The notes under the pieces: model-generated
What the model was told of the DNA's origin: nothing
Seen by the model: the letters and a program-made list of their open reading frames with translations, nothing else
Databases searched by the model: none
NCBI GenBank assembly: GCA_034509735.1
Contig: JACGWO010000004.1
Location: 26,517,395 to 26,581,394 of the forward strand
Reading direction: 5' to 3'
Length of the DNA stretch: 64,000 bases
Source of the DNA: Sesamum alatum
Lineage: Eukaryota; Streptophyta; Magnoliopsida; Lamiales; Pedaliaceae
Shown: piece after piece, positions 22,596 through 35,552 of the stretch
How the letters are laid out: every line of letters begins with the position of its first letter
Numbering within the stretch: position 1 is the first letter of the stretch
Position numbers and translations under genes: made by a program

Positions 22596-24757
22596 TGTTA
22601 GAATAGGTGATCAGAAAGTCAATGGTATTGGCTGTTCTGAGAACCATTCGTCAATCTTTGAACAAGTAATATTATGTTAATGAATATAGTAAGGATTCAT
22701 AGGCATAAGTTTGTTGTGTTTATTGCTTACATTATTTCGATGTCACAACAAATGCCCACAGACTGAAATAACATTTCAGGAAATTGGAACTAGGCTTGGA
22801 GGTAGGTTCATGAAATAAGTTTCGCCGAATTAGTCTGAAATACTCCAAGTCAAAGGAATCTCGAGACAGGGCATTGAGAATCCATTTGAGACTTGCACTA
22901 AGCATCTGCAGTCGCATATCATCGACAAGTGACGAGGCTCGTCCATGCTGTGTTAGTAGGTTATCTAGCTAGGTGGCTGTTGACTGAGGTGACTCGCGGG
23001 AATTGTCATATGAAAGCCACTTGGGCTTGGTTGGTATAACTCGTATTCTAGGTTCCGATAGTATGGGATTAGCCCTCGGACTTGAGGATCATGGCAGTCC
23101 CCTACATACTAAGGCTGTATCTTGGATCTGGTGAAATTTGACCGCGTTATACCATATGGTCATCATAAGCCTTGTCCAGTGCAGTCGGAGTATGTAAGAA
23201 CGGGGTATTCCAAGATAGGATCTGTCCCCTGTCAAAGGATATGACAGCGAGATCTCCTATGCGCTCTGAGATGGTTTAGACTCACAAAGTCTATGGCCAT
23301 AGCACTTGATCTAGTGGCAAGATCAAGTGGGAAAGGATTTCCTGCATAGAGTCAAACCTATCTCGAGCATTAAACATAGTTTCCTAGTTAAGGATGGGAA
23401 CCAACGCTCAATTCCATGCCCTAGATTAAAGGCCGGGAGACAGGCGACAGTAGGACCGTACCCGTACGTATCGCGCGATGGTAGGACCGTACCTGCATGT
23501 AACTCGGAGCCTAAATGTTCAAACCACATATTCACCTAGTCTCTAGTGCCATGGATCGTTGCTAGATGGCCACCCATGGTGATGGACTACTTTGGTTATG
23601 AAATAACAGGAAGTAGGTCCGAGTCTAGCTGAAAGGTGAACCTAAAGAGTCACACCCGCTACACTAAATGAAAGAGAATTAATTTGAAATTAATTCCGGG
23701 AGAAGGTTTAATTTAATGGAATTAAATTATACTTCTTGGAGATTCAAACCTCGATGGATTATTTGGAATAATTGGGCTTGAGTTCATAAATTAGATTTAT
23801 GGATTTTATAAAGCATGGGCTTCCCTTTTAATTAGATTAAAAGGGTGAATCAATTAATGGGTTTGGTATATTAAATAGGATGTAATATAAAGTCCATGGG
23901 ACTATTTAATTTAGAATTAAATAGAGTCCATCCATTAATTAATTAATGGGCTTAGTATATTAAATAGGATTTAATATAAAGTCCATGGGACTATTTAATT
24001 TACAATTAAATAGGTCCATTCCATAAAGCCCATCAAAATGGATGGACAAGATTTGATCAAGGGATTGATGAGATGAAGGGCCATGATTAATTTGACTTAA
24101 TCAAAGCCTAGTTTGACTAGAATTTGACTACGTCAAAATCCTAGTCAAAGTGTGTCTCTTTAGAAGAGGTTGAGTAGGAATAGAAAAATCTATTTTCTAT
24201 AAATACTCAAAAACACACACATACACACCTACTAATCGCTGCAACTCTCATCTCACAAACTCTCTCAAAAACTCGTCCATCTCCCTCATACACTCTCCAA
24301 GATTTCTACTTTGTTCTTCTCGATTTATTCAAGCTAGAACATAAGAGACGTCGATTGCGTTAATTGATAGCGTGTATCGATGTCTCTTCTCCCCAAATAA
24401 TTTTTTGCTAGCACAAGGGTTCTTTGCTTTCCGGTGTAGCGAGTGAGATGATTTAGACGGTCTCTTTCTTGAGATCTTGGTGCAAAACGGGGAACAATGC
24501 ATGTAGCCGAATGAAAACAAAACTACAATCGGGTAGGTTCTTTAATTACGTTTTTCTGTTTAAATTTATGGCCTCCATGTTGTGTTTTATTGAACATGAG
24601 ATACACCAAACGCCCAGGAGAATCAAAGGCACACCCCTTTGATTCGGTTATGTATGTGATGCATGCTTTAAATTCTATTTAATTATGCTTTGCAATTTTA
24701 TTATGCTATCTTTCGCGCTTCCACTATTCGCGTTCATCTCCCGAGACGATCCACTAA
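22596..24757 (+). repeat. 3' LTR of element D
   Basis: About 2.16 kb. It starts TGTTAGAATAGGTGATC and ends near gacgatccacta. The last bases are degraded compared with the family end (…CGTTACA in B), so the exact end is uncertain by a few bases. The right flank (ttatgatccaaccagactt) is element A protease-side sequence. Confidence 0.75.
24198..24206 (+). promoter_or_regulatory. TATA-like box in LTR of element D
   Basis: TATAAATAC in the position where A, B and C carry comparable boxes (for example gagtatttata at 26262 and 32379, inverted). It is the inferred pol II promoter of the LTR. Confidence 0.5.
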
Positions 24758-25140
24758 ATGTTTATGATCCAACCAGACTTTTGCAGAATATAAAGACCAT
24801 TGTTAAGTTTGCCTAGTAGATGAGGAGATCCATATTTCATTAAATAAAAATAATTTTTATTGATAAAAAATTCAAAGCCACTATTGTCTAACAACGGAAT
24901 GTAAATGATATTTTTGATCATACTAGGTACATAATAACACTTCTTTAATTCTAGCCTAACATGATCATTAACTACTAAGCTAACGGTTCCTACAGCTTCA
25001 ACAACAACATCCTTGCCATTACTAAGCCTTAGGACAACCTCGTCTTTACTTAGTTTTCTGCTTCTTTTCAGCACCTGCAAGTCATTGCAGATATAAGCTC
25101 CATAGCCGGTATCTAATACCCAAATGCAGAGTTAGTGACC
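24757..25140 (-). pseudogene. Element A protease and pre-integrase segment
   Basis: About 108 codons are open on the - strand: VLKRSRKLSKDEVVLRLSNG, then VEAVGTVSLVVNDHV, a YYVPSMIKNII block and LLGKLNNGLYILQKSGW. This is the copia region between the protease active site and the pre-integrase domain. Just upstream (about 25085-25130) is the remnant of the protease active-site region (LDTGYGAYICND-like, where the family has D-[ST]-G). It is truncated at the D junction before the integrase core. Confidence 0.75.
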
Positions 25141-25680
25141 ATATTAACCTCAACGACAAACATACCTTGCTCGAAAAGGAATTTGGGGCAATTTTTCTTC
25201 CAATGCCCTTTCTCACGGCAATGAATACATATGTCATTTTCCCTCAACTGTTGCCTCGAACCAACCTTCCTCTTTCCCTTGCCTTTCCCCGTTTTGACAA
25301 CGGAAACGCTCCTATGTTGGCAGCAGCTGTGACGGCCTTTCTTTTCCCTTTCCCTTCTCTATTTTTCAGCGTTCGACACCCTTGCCTTTCGCCTTAGAAG
25401 TCGACACCCTTGCCTTGGTCGTTGCCTCGTATTGAACCAACATACTTATTAACTCATGTATGCCCTTCTCAAGTGCATTCATATTGTTGTTAACAATAAA
25501 TTGGTCAGAGGGAGGGAGGGAGAGAATGAAGGACCACATCAATGTATGTCTTGTTATCGAGCCCTGCCTTGAGGTCCTCGAGCTTTTCACAAGGGTAAGC
25601 ATCTTGACCCCATGCTCATGTATAGAAGATACTTCGGTCATCTTTGTTCCAAAGAATGCCTTCGTAGCGACATACTTAGT
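25141..25680 (-). pseudogene. Element A gag, C-terminal part (broken)
   Basis: - strand pieces include a CCHC knuckle (CIHCREKGHWKK-like, about 25180-25225), a basic linker rich in K and G, and helical capsid blocks YVATKAFFGTKM, SIHEHGVKMLTL and QFIVNNNMNALEKGIHELIS. It is cut at 25680 by element B. The preceding codons continue on the far side at 33904-34000. A frame break lies in the ERxxxx block. Confidence 0.7.
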
Positions 25681-27789
25681 TGTAACGTGGATCGGCCTGG
25701 GAGAGGCGCGGCGGAAGCCCGGGAGTGCGTAATATAAAAGCATAAAATAAATGGAATTAAAGCATAGGTCAAACATGCATAACGGATCAAGGGGTGTGCC
25801 CTTGATTCTCCCGGGCGTTTGGTGTATCTCATGTTCAAGAAAGTACACAACATGGAGGCCAGAATTTAGAGGAACAAGAAATGTAAAGACAGAATGTTAC
25901 CTCGTAGTCTTCTTCGTTCGACTACACCTATTGTTCCCCATTTTGCCACCGAGATTCTAATGTAGGAATCCTCTAAATTGTCCACAAAATTCACCAGATC
26001 GTGATTCCCTCGTGCTAGCAAGAGATCAAGAGGAAAAGGAGAAACAATCAATCAAATGCTATTAGTTTACGTGATCGACTGTTCAAGCGTTCCCTTGTAT
26101 CAAAGACAAGAGAATATGAGAGTTCTTTTGAAGTGGTGACAGAGAGATGGACAAGAGAGAGATAGAGAGGGCCGCCGGTGGTGTGTGTGTGTGTGAGAGA
26201 GAGAGAGATGAGAAAGTTGTAGAGATTAGTGTGTATGTGTGTGTGTGTGCGCGCGCGCTTGAGTATTTATAAAGAAGTATTTTTCCTAATCCTACTCAAA
26301 CTCTTCCAAAGAGGCACACTACACACAACTAGGACTTCGACCTAGTGAAATCCTAGTCAACCTAGGGTTTGATTAAGTCAAACTTAATCTTGGGCTTTCA
26401 TCTTATCTAGCCCCAAGATTCGATCTCGTCCGTCCATCCCTAGATGGGCTTTATGTGGACTTTTAAATCCTATTTATATAGTCCAACAATTCCTAATGGG
26501 CTTGTAGTAAATATCAAATAAATACTTAAGCCCAAAATTAATATTTCCATCTTCATTCTACTTAAAGACGGAAATAGCCTTTCTCTTAATTCATAAATCT
26601 AATTCATGAACCAAGCCTAATCAATCCAATTATATTTAAAGGCTTGAGGCTCCAAAATAGATCCAATTTAACCTAATTAAATTGTTCGATCTCCCGGAAT
26701 TAGCTCCAAATTAATTCCTCCATTTTTGGTGATTGAGTGTGACTCTTTAGGTTCACCCTCAACTAGACTTGGGCGAAATTCTAATCATCACATGATAGGA
26801 CTTTGTCCTCACCATTGGTGGCCGTCTAGCAACGGTACATGACACTAGAGACTAGGTGAATATGTGGCGTGAATATTTAGGCTCCATGTTACATATAGGT
26901 ACGGTGCTACTATCGCTTGTTTCCCGGCTTTAGTCTAGGGCATGGAATCGAATGTCGGTTCCCATCCTTGACTTAGGCATCTATGCTTCAAACTTGAGAT
27001 ATGTTTAACTTTATGATTGACGTAGAAAATCTTTTCCCACACAACCAAGTGCTATGGCCATAGACTTTGAGAGTCTAAACTATCTCAGAGCACATAGGAG
27101 ATTTCGCTGTCATAATCTTTTGACAGGGGATAGATCCTATCTTTGAATCCACCGTCTTCTCTACGTACTTCGACTGCACTTAATAAGGCTTATAATGGCC
27201 ATGTCTTACGACACAATCACCTCTCGCTTTCCAAGATACATTCTTTATATGTGAGCGACTGTCGTGATTCCTTAAGTTTGAGGACTAATTTCGTACTATC
27301 GGAATCGGGAAAACTAGTCATACCGACCAAGCTCGTGTGGCTTCCATATGACGATTCCCGCGAGTCACCTCAATCAGCTGACACCCTTGTCAACTACCCC
27401 ACTCATATTGCATAGGCGTCCAACATCTGTCACTGGTGAAACCCGGTACTCATCCAATGAATGCAATCCTTAGTGCAAGTCTCTATAGGACCCTCGATAC
27501 CCAATCTCGAGATCCTCGACTTGGAGTGTTTCAGACCGATCCACAGAAGTTGGTTCCATGACCGACAACCTATGCGCAGTCTAATTTCTTGGATTCATAT
27601 GTTCGGTCTGTGGACGTTTGTTGTGACGTCGAAACCATATTCAATGCTACCAGTAAGCACAACAAACTCATCATTGCCAATGATGAATCCTTACTGCATT
27701 CATCAATATAATATTACTTTCGTTCAAAGATTGGGGAATAATTCGTAGAATAACCAACCATATTAACTTTCTGGTCATCTATTCTAACA
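25681..27789 (-). repeat. 3' LTR of element B
   Basis: 2,109 bp, pairing with 31806-33898. It contains GT and GA microsatellite runs (about 26180-26260) and an inverted TATA-like box (gagtatttataaag, 26262-26275). Confidence 0.85.
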
Positions 27790-27804
27790 ATCTCCCACTT
27801 GATC
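27790..27804 (-). promoter_or_regulatory. Polypurine tract of element B
   Basis: atctcccacttgatc; the inverse is a purine-rich primer directly before the 3' LTR, as in C and D. Confidence 0.7.
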
Positions 27805-30060
27805 ATTAAGTCAATTACCCACTGGAGATGGTGGTTGTTTAAGAATTTTCCATGGATCTTGTGATGAGATCTCGGGCCATAACTTTTTCATAGCCTGATT
27901 GTCAGCCATCTAGGCGACCACTGGCTCAGCCATGCTAGGCGCCACGTCCAACCTATGGACGTGGTTTTCATCCATAACCACTATCCAATGTAATCGATTT
28001 TTTGATGACGCCCTTATGGTATCCTGCTTGAAAAACCCTTTCAAGCTACCATAATCATCATTGAGCTTGAATGTGCATACTTTTAAGACTAACCGTTTTT
28101 TTCACTATGTTCTGGAATAACTCTCCACCGATGGCCGATGGTGCATTGAGAACACATCTTTAGTCCTTATTCAGGTACTAAGGATTGTTCTTCACTGGTG
28201 TCTTCAACCCCTTAGTGCATTACCGATTTCTATTGTGTCATGCACAAACCACATTCAACATCGGATCTCATGCACTGGCTAAACATATGTCATGTTTATC
28301 TAGAGTTAAGACGTAGGGGATACTCAACATCCAAGCTTTCTCATTAGTCTATCGCGACTAAGTCTTGAATGGCTTAATGCTTTATTCATAGTATCCAAGC
28401 TTTCTCATCAGTCTAACCACGACTGAGTCTCGAACAGCTTATCCCTCTACATCTTTGAGCTTTCTCATCAGCCTATCATGATTGAGTCTTGAACAGCTCA
28501 ATCCACAATATGTATGTGGGAACCCTAAAATATTATGGAGAATTTTCGTGAGCTACAGTTGTATTGTAGTGATTCGCACCATCTTGATTTCAATCATGAT
28601 GAACAAGACATTACCCACTTAAACACTTGGAACACAATTTCTACTCCCACTGATCACCTACATCGTTCAAGACTGAGTCATACTCCGTATGAGCTCGCCC
28701 AAAATGATTATTCCAGTTATGCAGTATTTCAAACCTTGTTTGAATTTCCTAGCGCATTCTATGGCTCCTCTATAAATCCGACTACAATGTCCAACATCCC
28801 GATCTGCAGGTCGTTTGGATCACTATCTAAATTTGACTGAACTTATCCTGATCACTCATACCTCTGTGACATTCGGGTTTGTTCTCAAGGGGACTAGAAT
28901 ATGCCGGTTAAGTAAGAAATGCGATTATAAGAAACTCTAGCATTATTTTGCCGTAAACTTGTACACATCAGACACCGAGTCTAATTTATCACCCACTAGT
29001 CCCTTGACGTATGTAGGATCCTCATACATGCTCAAGGAATTTGTAGGGACACAGGCTTGCCAAACCATGGCACCATAGTGCGTGACTCCTAGCAAAATGC
29101 CAGGTTCCTCACGTTGGTAATTTTCGAGTCTACGTCTACACGGGCTAAGGTAATTTAGTGAAACTTCAATCGACCTCCGTCCTACGAGGCTAGATCGCTC
29201 TCCTTATTAGAGACTGTCATACTTGGCCTTTACAGGAAGCGTCTCATTAAGAATTCAATTCTCAACTGGATGCTCAAGAACTCCCGCTAAATACACGGTC
29301 TTTTCGGTCCTATTGAAACAAGTTTAATTTTGCGATCATTCTCGGTTCACCACCTCAAGTCTAATTCCCAAACCTCCTATGGGACCTTTAGACTTCTGAA
29401 CCCCTTATGGTCTTGTGTATTTAGTAACCTACAGTTATCTTGTTGGATCCTATCCAATAGACTATTTGCCAAGCCTACTTGGTCCAACAAAGAGCTTTCG
29501 GACTTTTCCTTCTTTAGAAAAAATTCCCATGCTTAGTCGATTTGAATCGTCTATCCCTAGATTCCTCGAATCTTCTAATTTGTTTGTCCTTAATAAGAAA
29601 AATCGTCCTAACTTTTACGGATGCCAAATCTGTAAGTTGGTCCTGATTAATCCATTTAGATCGTTTGAATTTTGAGTATTCATAAACCCTTTTATGGGAT
29701 AGTGTTCTAGAAATTTACATGTAAACACTAGCAAACATGAATCAATATTCAATAACTTTGTTGATCAAATACGTATGAAATAAAATCTTTGTCCAACAAA
29801 GAAACATACTTTTGATCATACTAGGTTACGTAATTTCTATAAACTATCCTAACATGATCACAATTATAGGCCTAACAAGTCTCTAGTCCTTTTCAGCAAT
29901 GGCCTTGCCATTGTTGAATCCTAGAATTGTTCTTGGCTTTCTAATCCTTATCACCTCCTGCAAACCACCCGCAGATTTGTGACAAGAATGGTATTCAATA
30001 CCAAAGAGAGTATAGTGATCATGTCAATACTCAACTCAAATTTTACCTCCATTGGAGAGA
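27805..30060 (-). pseudogene. Decayed pol of element B
   Basis: Aligns in inverse with 20440-22590 of D, including three tandem units of about 60 bp (28335-28500, agctttctcatcagtcta with gactgagtctcgaa). The part nearest the LTR resembles the RNase H side of element A, but no catalytic motif survives. Stops are dense. Frames at 28535-28840 and 29330-29675 are shadows or chance. Confidence 0.55.
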
Positions 30061-30815
30061 GAGTTCAGAACACTACCTCTTTCAATGGCCTTTTTTACGG
30101 TAATAATGCATATGTTCTTAGGAATCTATGAACTTGACCGCTGAACCCTTTTCCTCTTTTCTTTACCTCCACCTTGTGGTGTAGTAGGAACAACACTCGA
30201 AGTGCTGGCAGCTGATGTCACCTTAGCCATCTTCCTCTTTTGGTATCAGGTACCCTTGCCTTTCGCTATAGAGGTTGAAGCCTCTCTTACTAGTACCGAT
30301 GGTGTAGATTTTACAATCGTCGCCTCGTATTAGATCAACATAATTATCAACCTATGAGGGTCTCTTTCAAGCTCTTTCATGTTGATAATAAATAGTTAGT
30401 AGGGGAGGAAGAGACTGAAGGATCACGTTAATGTATGTCTCTTTTTTAAGACCGACATGGAGGTCTTTTGAACTTCTCCACGAGGGATAGCATCATCACT
30501 CCATGTTCATGTACAGACGTCCCTTCCGTCATCTTAGCTCCAGAAATGCCTTTGTTGCATTATATCATACATGCTGGTCTGGGACCGCATAGACATCATG
30601 CAAACGAAACATAATTGAGCCAACATCATCATGCTTGTCGTACTGCTTCAAGATCTCGTTTATCATCGAGGCCAGTACGATGTTGCGGACTTGCCAGTGG
30701 TCGTCCTTCAACTTCTTGGACGCTAAGCGTTGCTTTAGTTGTCGACCCCTCTGGCAAGGGTTGAGGAACGTCCTCATCCGGCATGTGAGTTAGGTTCTGA
30801 AAATCTAAGACCATC
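30061..30815 (-). pseudogene. Element B gag (broken)
   Basis: - strand pieces: MVLDFQNLTHMPDEDVPQPL at the start (about 30813), LKDDHWQVRNIVLASM, EILKQYDKHDDVGSIMFRLH and VYAVPDQHV in a second frame, then a degraded zinc-knuckle region near 30090-30120. It resembles the copia gag of elements A and D. At least one frameshift separates the first two blocks. Confidence 0.7.
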
Positions 30816-30895
30816 TTAAGATTTCACGGCCAATTCGTGTAGTTGGTTCCATTAACTAGCCTCTAGTATTGCACTTAGTAGATACTTAGACATTC

Positions 30896-30926
<31 letters not shown>

Positions 30927-31792
30927 AAAGCAGAGTGAAGTAATATTAAATCTAAGATTATAATTATAATTAAAGGATTTCTCTCCAGGATGATCGAGCG
31001 AGGGAAGGTAGGAGCGACCTTCAGTCAGAGCATACTACGACTTTTCTTTGAGCACCTTTGCTTCTTTATTCAATCTACGTACGGGGGCCTAACGCACTCC
31101 GAAATATTGGCCTCCTCGATTTCATTTCCGAAAGAGTCATTGGAACTATTCCGTCTTATTCTCTACCGCGACACCGACTACGGCAGGTTTGGCATCCAAA
31201 AAAACCCGGCCCCGTTGCATCATTCGTGATCCTTCGCGAATATTTGCCTGCCATGAAGGAGAATTAATCGACTACCATTAGTTGTCATGACCCGACTAGG
31301 TCTTTGGGAGCCTAGAGACTAAATCCATAGAGATGCCTTCCCAAGGTCTGGTCTCTTCGGTATGGGTACGGGCACTCCTCTTGCTACCTTTTTATTCCTG
31401 ACAAAGATGACACGACTAAAAAAATCTTTCAACATCCCGGGCAGACCTGTTAAGCTATTACCTGGATGACAAAACTATGTATGCTCTGTATTTGAGGAAA
31501 GCCACGCGCACCCGACTGTGCCCCTGCGCGCGGGTCCAGCGTGCTACTGCTGCCGGTATGTCGTTTTTCACCCTTTTGTGCTCTTTTCATGCAATTTTCT
31601 GTACCACTAGACAATTCCAACCCTAGCACATGCATATACACATTCAAGAAATCCAAGATAAAAAATCTCATGCAAATTTAAACGCCAAACAAGATCTACG
31701 CTAAACATGCTTCAAATGTAAAATTAAAATATGTTAAATATGCTTAAACAAACATATAGCACATAGAATTCTAGGCCTATACACCGAACCCG
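30816..31792 (-). other. Leader of element B with one GC-rich island
   Basis: Non-coding. It carries a short AT dinucleotide run (about 30898-30922), a stretch around 31000-31260 not matched to the other leaders, and a small GC-rich island at about 31500-31555 with the family's flanks (inverse of catgaaaagagcac... and gtttttcac). It is much shorter than the leaders of A, C and D. Confidence 0.55.
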
Positions 31793-31804
31793 GGTCTGAT
31801 ACCA
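31793..31804 (-). promoter_or_regulatory. Primer-binding site of element B
   Basis: ggtctgatacca, the inverse of TGGTATCAGACC, one base off the initiator tRNA-Met complement TGGTATCAGAGC, one base from the 5' LTR. Confidence 0.8.
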
Positions 31805-31805
31805 A

Positions 31806-33898
31806 TGTAACGTGGATTGGCCAGGGAGAGGCGCGGCAGAAGCGTTGGAGTGCGTAATATAAAAGCGTAAAAGCATAAAATAATGGAATTAAAGCATAAA
31901 TCAAACATGAATAACGGATCAAGGGGTGTGCCCTTGATTCTCCCGGGCGTTCGGTGTATCTCATGTTCAAGAAAGTACACAATATGGGGGCCATAGAATA
32001 TAGAGGAACAAGAAACACAAAGAGAGACTGTACCCTCGTAGTCTTCTTCGTTCGGCTACACACATTGTTCTTCGTTTTTTCATCGAGATCCCAATGTAGA
32101 AATCCTCTAAATTATCCATGCAATTCACCGGATCTTGATTCTCTCGTCCTAGCAAGAGATCAAGAGGAAAATGGGAAACAATCGACAAAACACTATTAGT
32201 TTACGTGATCGATTGTTCAAGGGTTCCCTTGTATCAAAGACAAGAGAACATGAGAGTTCTTTTGAAGTGGTGAGAGAGTGTCCGGTGAGAGAGAGATAGA
32301 GAGGGTGGCCGGTGGGGTGTGTGTGTGTGAGATGAGAGAGTTCTAGAGATTAGTGTCTGTGTGTGTGTGTGTGTGCTTGAGTATTTATAAAGATGTGTTT
32401 TTCCTAATCCTACTCAAACTCTTCCAAAGAGGCACACTATACATAACTAGGACTTCGACTAGGTCAACCTAGGATTTGATTAAGTCAAACTTAATCCTGG
32501 CCCTTCATCTCATCTAGCCCCAAGATTGGATCTTGTCCGTTCATCCCCAAATGGGTTTTATGGAATGGACTTTTAAATCCTATTTATATAGTCCAACAAT
32601 TCCAAATGGGCTTGTAGTAAATATCAAATAAATGCTTAAGCCCAAAATTAATATTTCCATCTTCATTCAACTTAAAGACGGAAATAACCCTTCTCTTAAT
32701 TCATAAATCTAATTCATGAACCAAGCCTAATTAATTCAATTAATATTTAAAGGCTTGACACTCCAAAACAGAACCAATTTAATCTAATTAAATTGTTCGA
32801 TCTCCCAGATTTAATTCCAAATTAATTCTTCCATTTTCCGATGAAGTGTGACTCTTTAGGTTCACCCTCAACTAGACTTGGGAAATTTCTAATCATCACA
32901 TGATAGGAATTCATCCGTCACCATGGGTGGCCGTCTAGTAACAGTCCATGGCACTAGAGACTAGGTGAATATGTGGCATGAACATTTAGGCTCCGAGTTA
33001 CATACAGGTACGGTCCTACTGTCGCCTGTCTCCTGACCTTAGTCTAGGTTATGGAATAGGATGTCGGTTCCCATCCTTGACTTAGGAATCTATACTTCAA
33101 ACTTGAGATAGGTTTAACTCTATGATTGACGTAGGAAATCCTTTCCCACTTAATCAAGTGCTATTGCCATAGATTTTGAGAGTCTAAACCATCTCAGAGC
33201 GCATAGGAGATCTTGTTATCATAATCTTTTGACAGGGGACAGATCCTTTCTTGGAACCCACCGTCTTCTCTAGGTACTTCGACTACACTGAACAAGGCTT
33301 ATGATGACCATGTCTTACGACACAATCACCTCTCGCCAGATCCAAGATACAACCTTTGTATGTGAGCGACTGTCGTGATTCCTCAAGTTCGAGGACTAAT
33401 CCCGTACTATCGGAATCAGGAATACTAGTCTACCGACCTAGCCCGTGTGGCTTCCATATGGCGATTCCCGCGAGTCACCTCAATCAGCCGACACCCTTGT
33501 CAACTAACCCACTAATATTGCATAAGCGTCCAACGTCTGTCACCAATGAAACACGACACTCATCCAATGAATGCAATCCTTAGAGCAAGTCTCTATAGGA
33601 CCCTCGATACCAAATCTCGAGGTCCTCGACTTGGAGTGTTTTAGATCGATCCACAGAAGGTGGTTCCCTAACCGCCAACCTCTGCGCATTCCAACTTCTT
33701 GGATTCATATGTTCGATTTGTGGGCGTTTGTTGTGATATCGAACCCACGTTCAATGCTAGTAGTAAGCACACAAACTCATCGTTGCCAATGATGAATCCT
33801 TACTACATTCATCAACATAATATTACTTTCGTTCAAAGATTGGTGAATAGTTCTCAGAACAACCAAGCATATTAACTTTCTGGTCACCTATTCCAACA
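31806..33898 (-). repeat. 5' LTR of element B
   Basis: 2,093 bp. Begins TGTAACGTGGATTGG and ends ctattccaaCA. Inverted TATA-like box gagtatttataaag near 32379. Contains GT-rich microsatellites at about 32310-32375. Confidence 0.85.
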
Positions 33899-33903
33899 CT
33901 AGT

Positions 33904-34010
33904 ATGCCAGTCCGGGACTGCATTGCAATTCTTCAAACGAGCTATTATGGCGGGAACATTGTCCATTATTTCTACAAAAAAGCATCTCTCTCTCAGTTTT
34001 CGGGAAACCT
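33904..34010 (-). pseudogene. Element A gag segment on the far side of B
   Basis: - strand frame LQCSPGLAY, read up to the B target duplication, joins the gag block YVATKAFF at 25680 and corresponds to the AVLDRHIRYAATK block in element C. It confirms that B inserted in A's gag. The N-terminal gag is otherwise missing or unrecognisable. Confidence 0.6.
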
Positions 34011-35539
34011 TTTCCTAGTGGGCTTGGGGTCCACAACCGAAATTCTCCATACCCTACTTTTACGGTTCGCATGGAAATAACCTTGTAGGAGGTATTCCAT
34101 ACCATTCTCGTGCAATGAGATGCCCAAGATGTTTTGCCTCACCTCCTCACGTGATCCCAATGACTCCAAGCGAATCACGTTACTAGGCATTAGGCCCAAC
34201 CCATCAATCGAATCATAGCACTCATTGTCACCCCCCACGACTCGTGAGACAAGGAAATAGGAGTGTATTCACTTCATTTACAATAATTGTGCAACTTAAT
34301 CTCAGTCCAAAAGACGTGCCACGACTCGTGAGACCACGCCATTGGGTGAAATTAACTTCCTCACTTTTGTCATGGATGGAAGGCATGGACGAACAATATA
34401 TGCTCAAGTCCATTTATTAGGGTCTAATATTTGACTTGGTCCAACTAAATGGGAGTTTTGTTTAATAGATCGAGACCTCATCACATATAACATACTATGC
34501 ATGCTAATGAAAACATGATAAATAAACCATTCATCCATCAACCATTCGACATGCAAAGTAAAAATCTAACACGCCCCTGTTGGATGATCACAAGCCTGGA
34601 ACCTATGCGATCCATTGAGCCCTAGAGGATCTATGGTCAATCTAAGGGTTGGTCCTACACTATTATAAATTTATGTAGAAACCAATCAACACTTTTTGAT
34701 GGGCCTTGCTTTTTCTTCCTTCATCCTTCGGACCACCAAGGCTTCGGACCTCCATGGGCTTCCTTAGTCTCCTCCTTCTTGGCCTTCCTTCATCTTCTTC
34801 ATTTAACAAAATAAAGAAAAATACCTCACTACTACCTACTCTCATTATAACTGATATTAAAACCCCGACGAACACTCGGGGGGAGTACATAAAAAGGGAG
34901 GAAGAAAGACTTATTATTCCAAGGAAAAAAAAAAGATAGGGAAGCAATTAAAGAGGCACATAGGCCCAACGGGAAATTAAACCATACATCCAGTCTAAGG
35001 GCTTTCTGATCATCCATTCGTCAATCCCATTAATACAAATAACAATATTACACATTCCAAGTGAACATGCTACCAATCCATATACATGATAACCAATATA
35101 ATAAATAGTAGAAAAAATAAATGCAAAATTCCACACAAGAAAACTGATTGACTGCATGCACGATCGGTAGACGGCAACACGTAGGGTCCATTGACTGCAT
35201 GCACGATCGGCAGACCCCATTCGCCGAGTGCGTGCACTGCGCGTGCTAGTCGAGCGGCTGCGTGCAGGCTCCCCTGCCTGTGCGCTTGCCTGGCCGTGCA
35301 CCCTATGCGCGCGGTCAGTCGATGGCTAAAACCGTTGTCGTTTTTTGTTCGTGCCAATATTTTCTGCCCCCTTTTCCCAAGAAAACAAGAAACACAAGAA
35401 CTACATGATCAATTATTCAAGTGCAAAATTAACGCAAGTATTCCTACGATTAACATGCTTTAATACGAAAAATAAAGCTATGTAAAGCATGCTTGAACAC
35501 ATATAGCACGTAAAATCTTAGGTCTATACACCGAACTGG
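34011..35539 (-). other. Leader of element A with GC-rich island
   Basis: Non-coding 5' leader, inverse of the D module. Blocks around 34100-34500 and 34560-34960 match D 18660-19560. A single GC-rich island lies at about 35215-35320, and the family AT-rich block leads to the PBS. Frames over the island are not genes. Confidence 0.6.
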
Positions 35540-35551
35540 GCTCTGATACCA
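35540..35551 (-). promoter_or_regulatory. Primer-binding site of element A
   Basis: gctctgatacca, exact inverse of TGGTATCAGAGC, complementary to the 3' end of initiator tRNA-Met, one base before the LTR. Confidence 0.85.
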
Positions 35552-35552
35552 T

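Larger units (their letters stand above)
15621..24757 (+). mobile_element. Copia-family element D, non-autonomous, + strand
   Basis: The left end starts TGTTAGAATAGGTGACC at 15621. The 3' LTR starts TGTTAGAATAGGTGATC at 22596, directly after the PPT ggtcaagtgggagatt, and runs to about 24757. The internal part holds a leader with two GC-rich cassettes, a broken gag and a decayed pol without recognisable RT. The 5' LTR lacks its last third together with the PBS. It lies inside element A between the RT linker and the pre-integrase block, but no 5-bp duplication is visible and A's integrase is missing there. Confidence 0.75.
25681..33898 (-). mobile_element. Copia-family element B, non-autonomous, complete ends
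   Basis: LTRs at 25681-27789 and 31806-33898 both begin TGTAACGTGGAT on the + strand and end TTCTAACA (or TTCCAACA). The flanks are TTAGT (25676-25680) and CTAGT (33899-33903), a 5-bp duplication with one change, and element A gag sequence continues across the insertion. A PBS lies at 31793-31804 and a PPT at 27790-27804. The internal region is only about 4.0 kb: decayed pol, broken gag and leader with one small GC-rich island. No RT motif is visible, so mobilisation would have relied on a relative. Confidence 0.85.
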
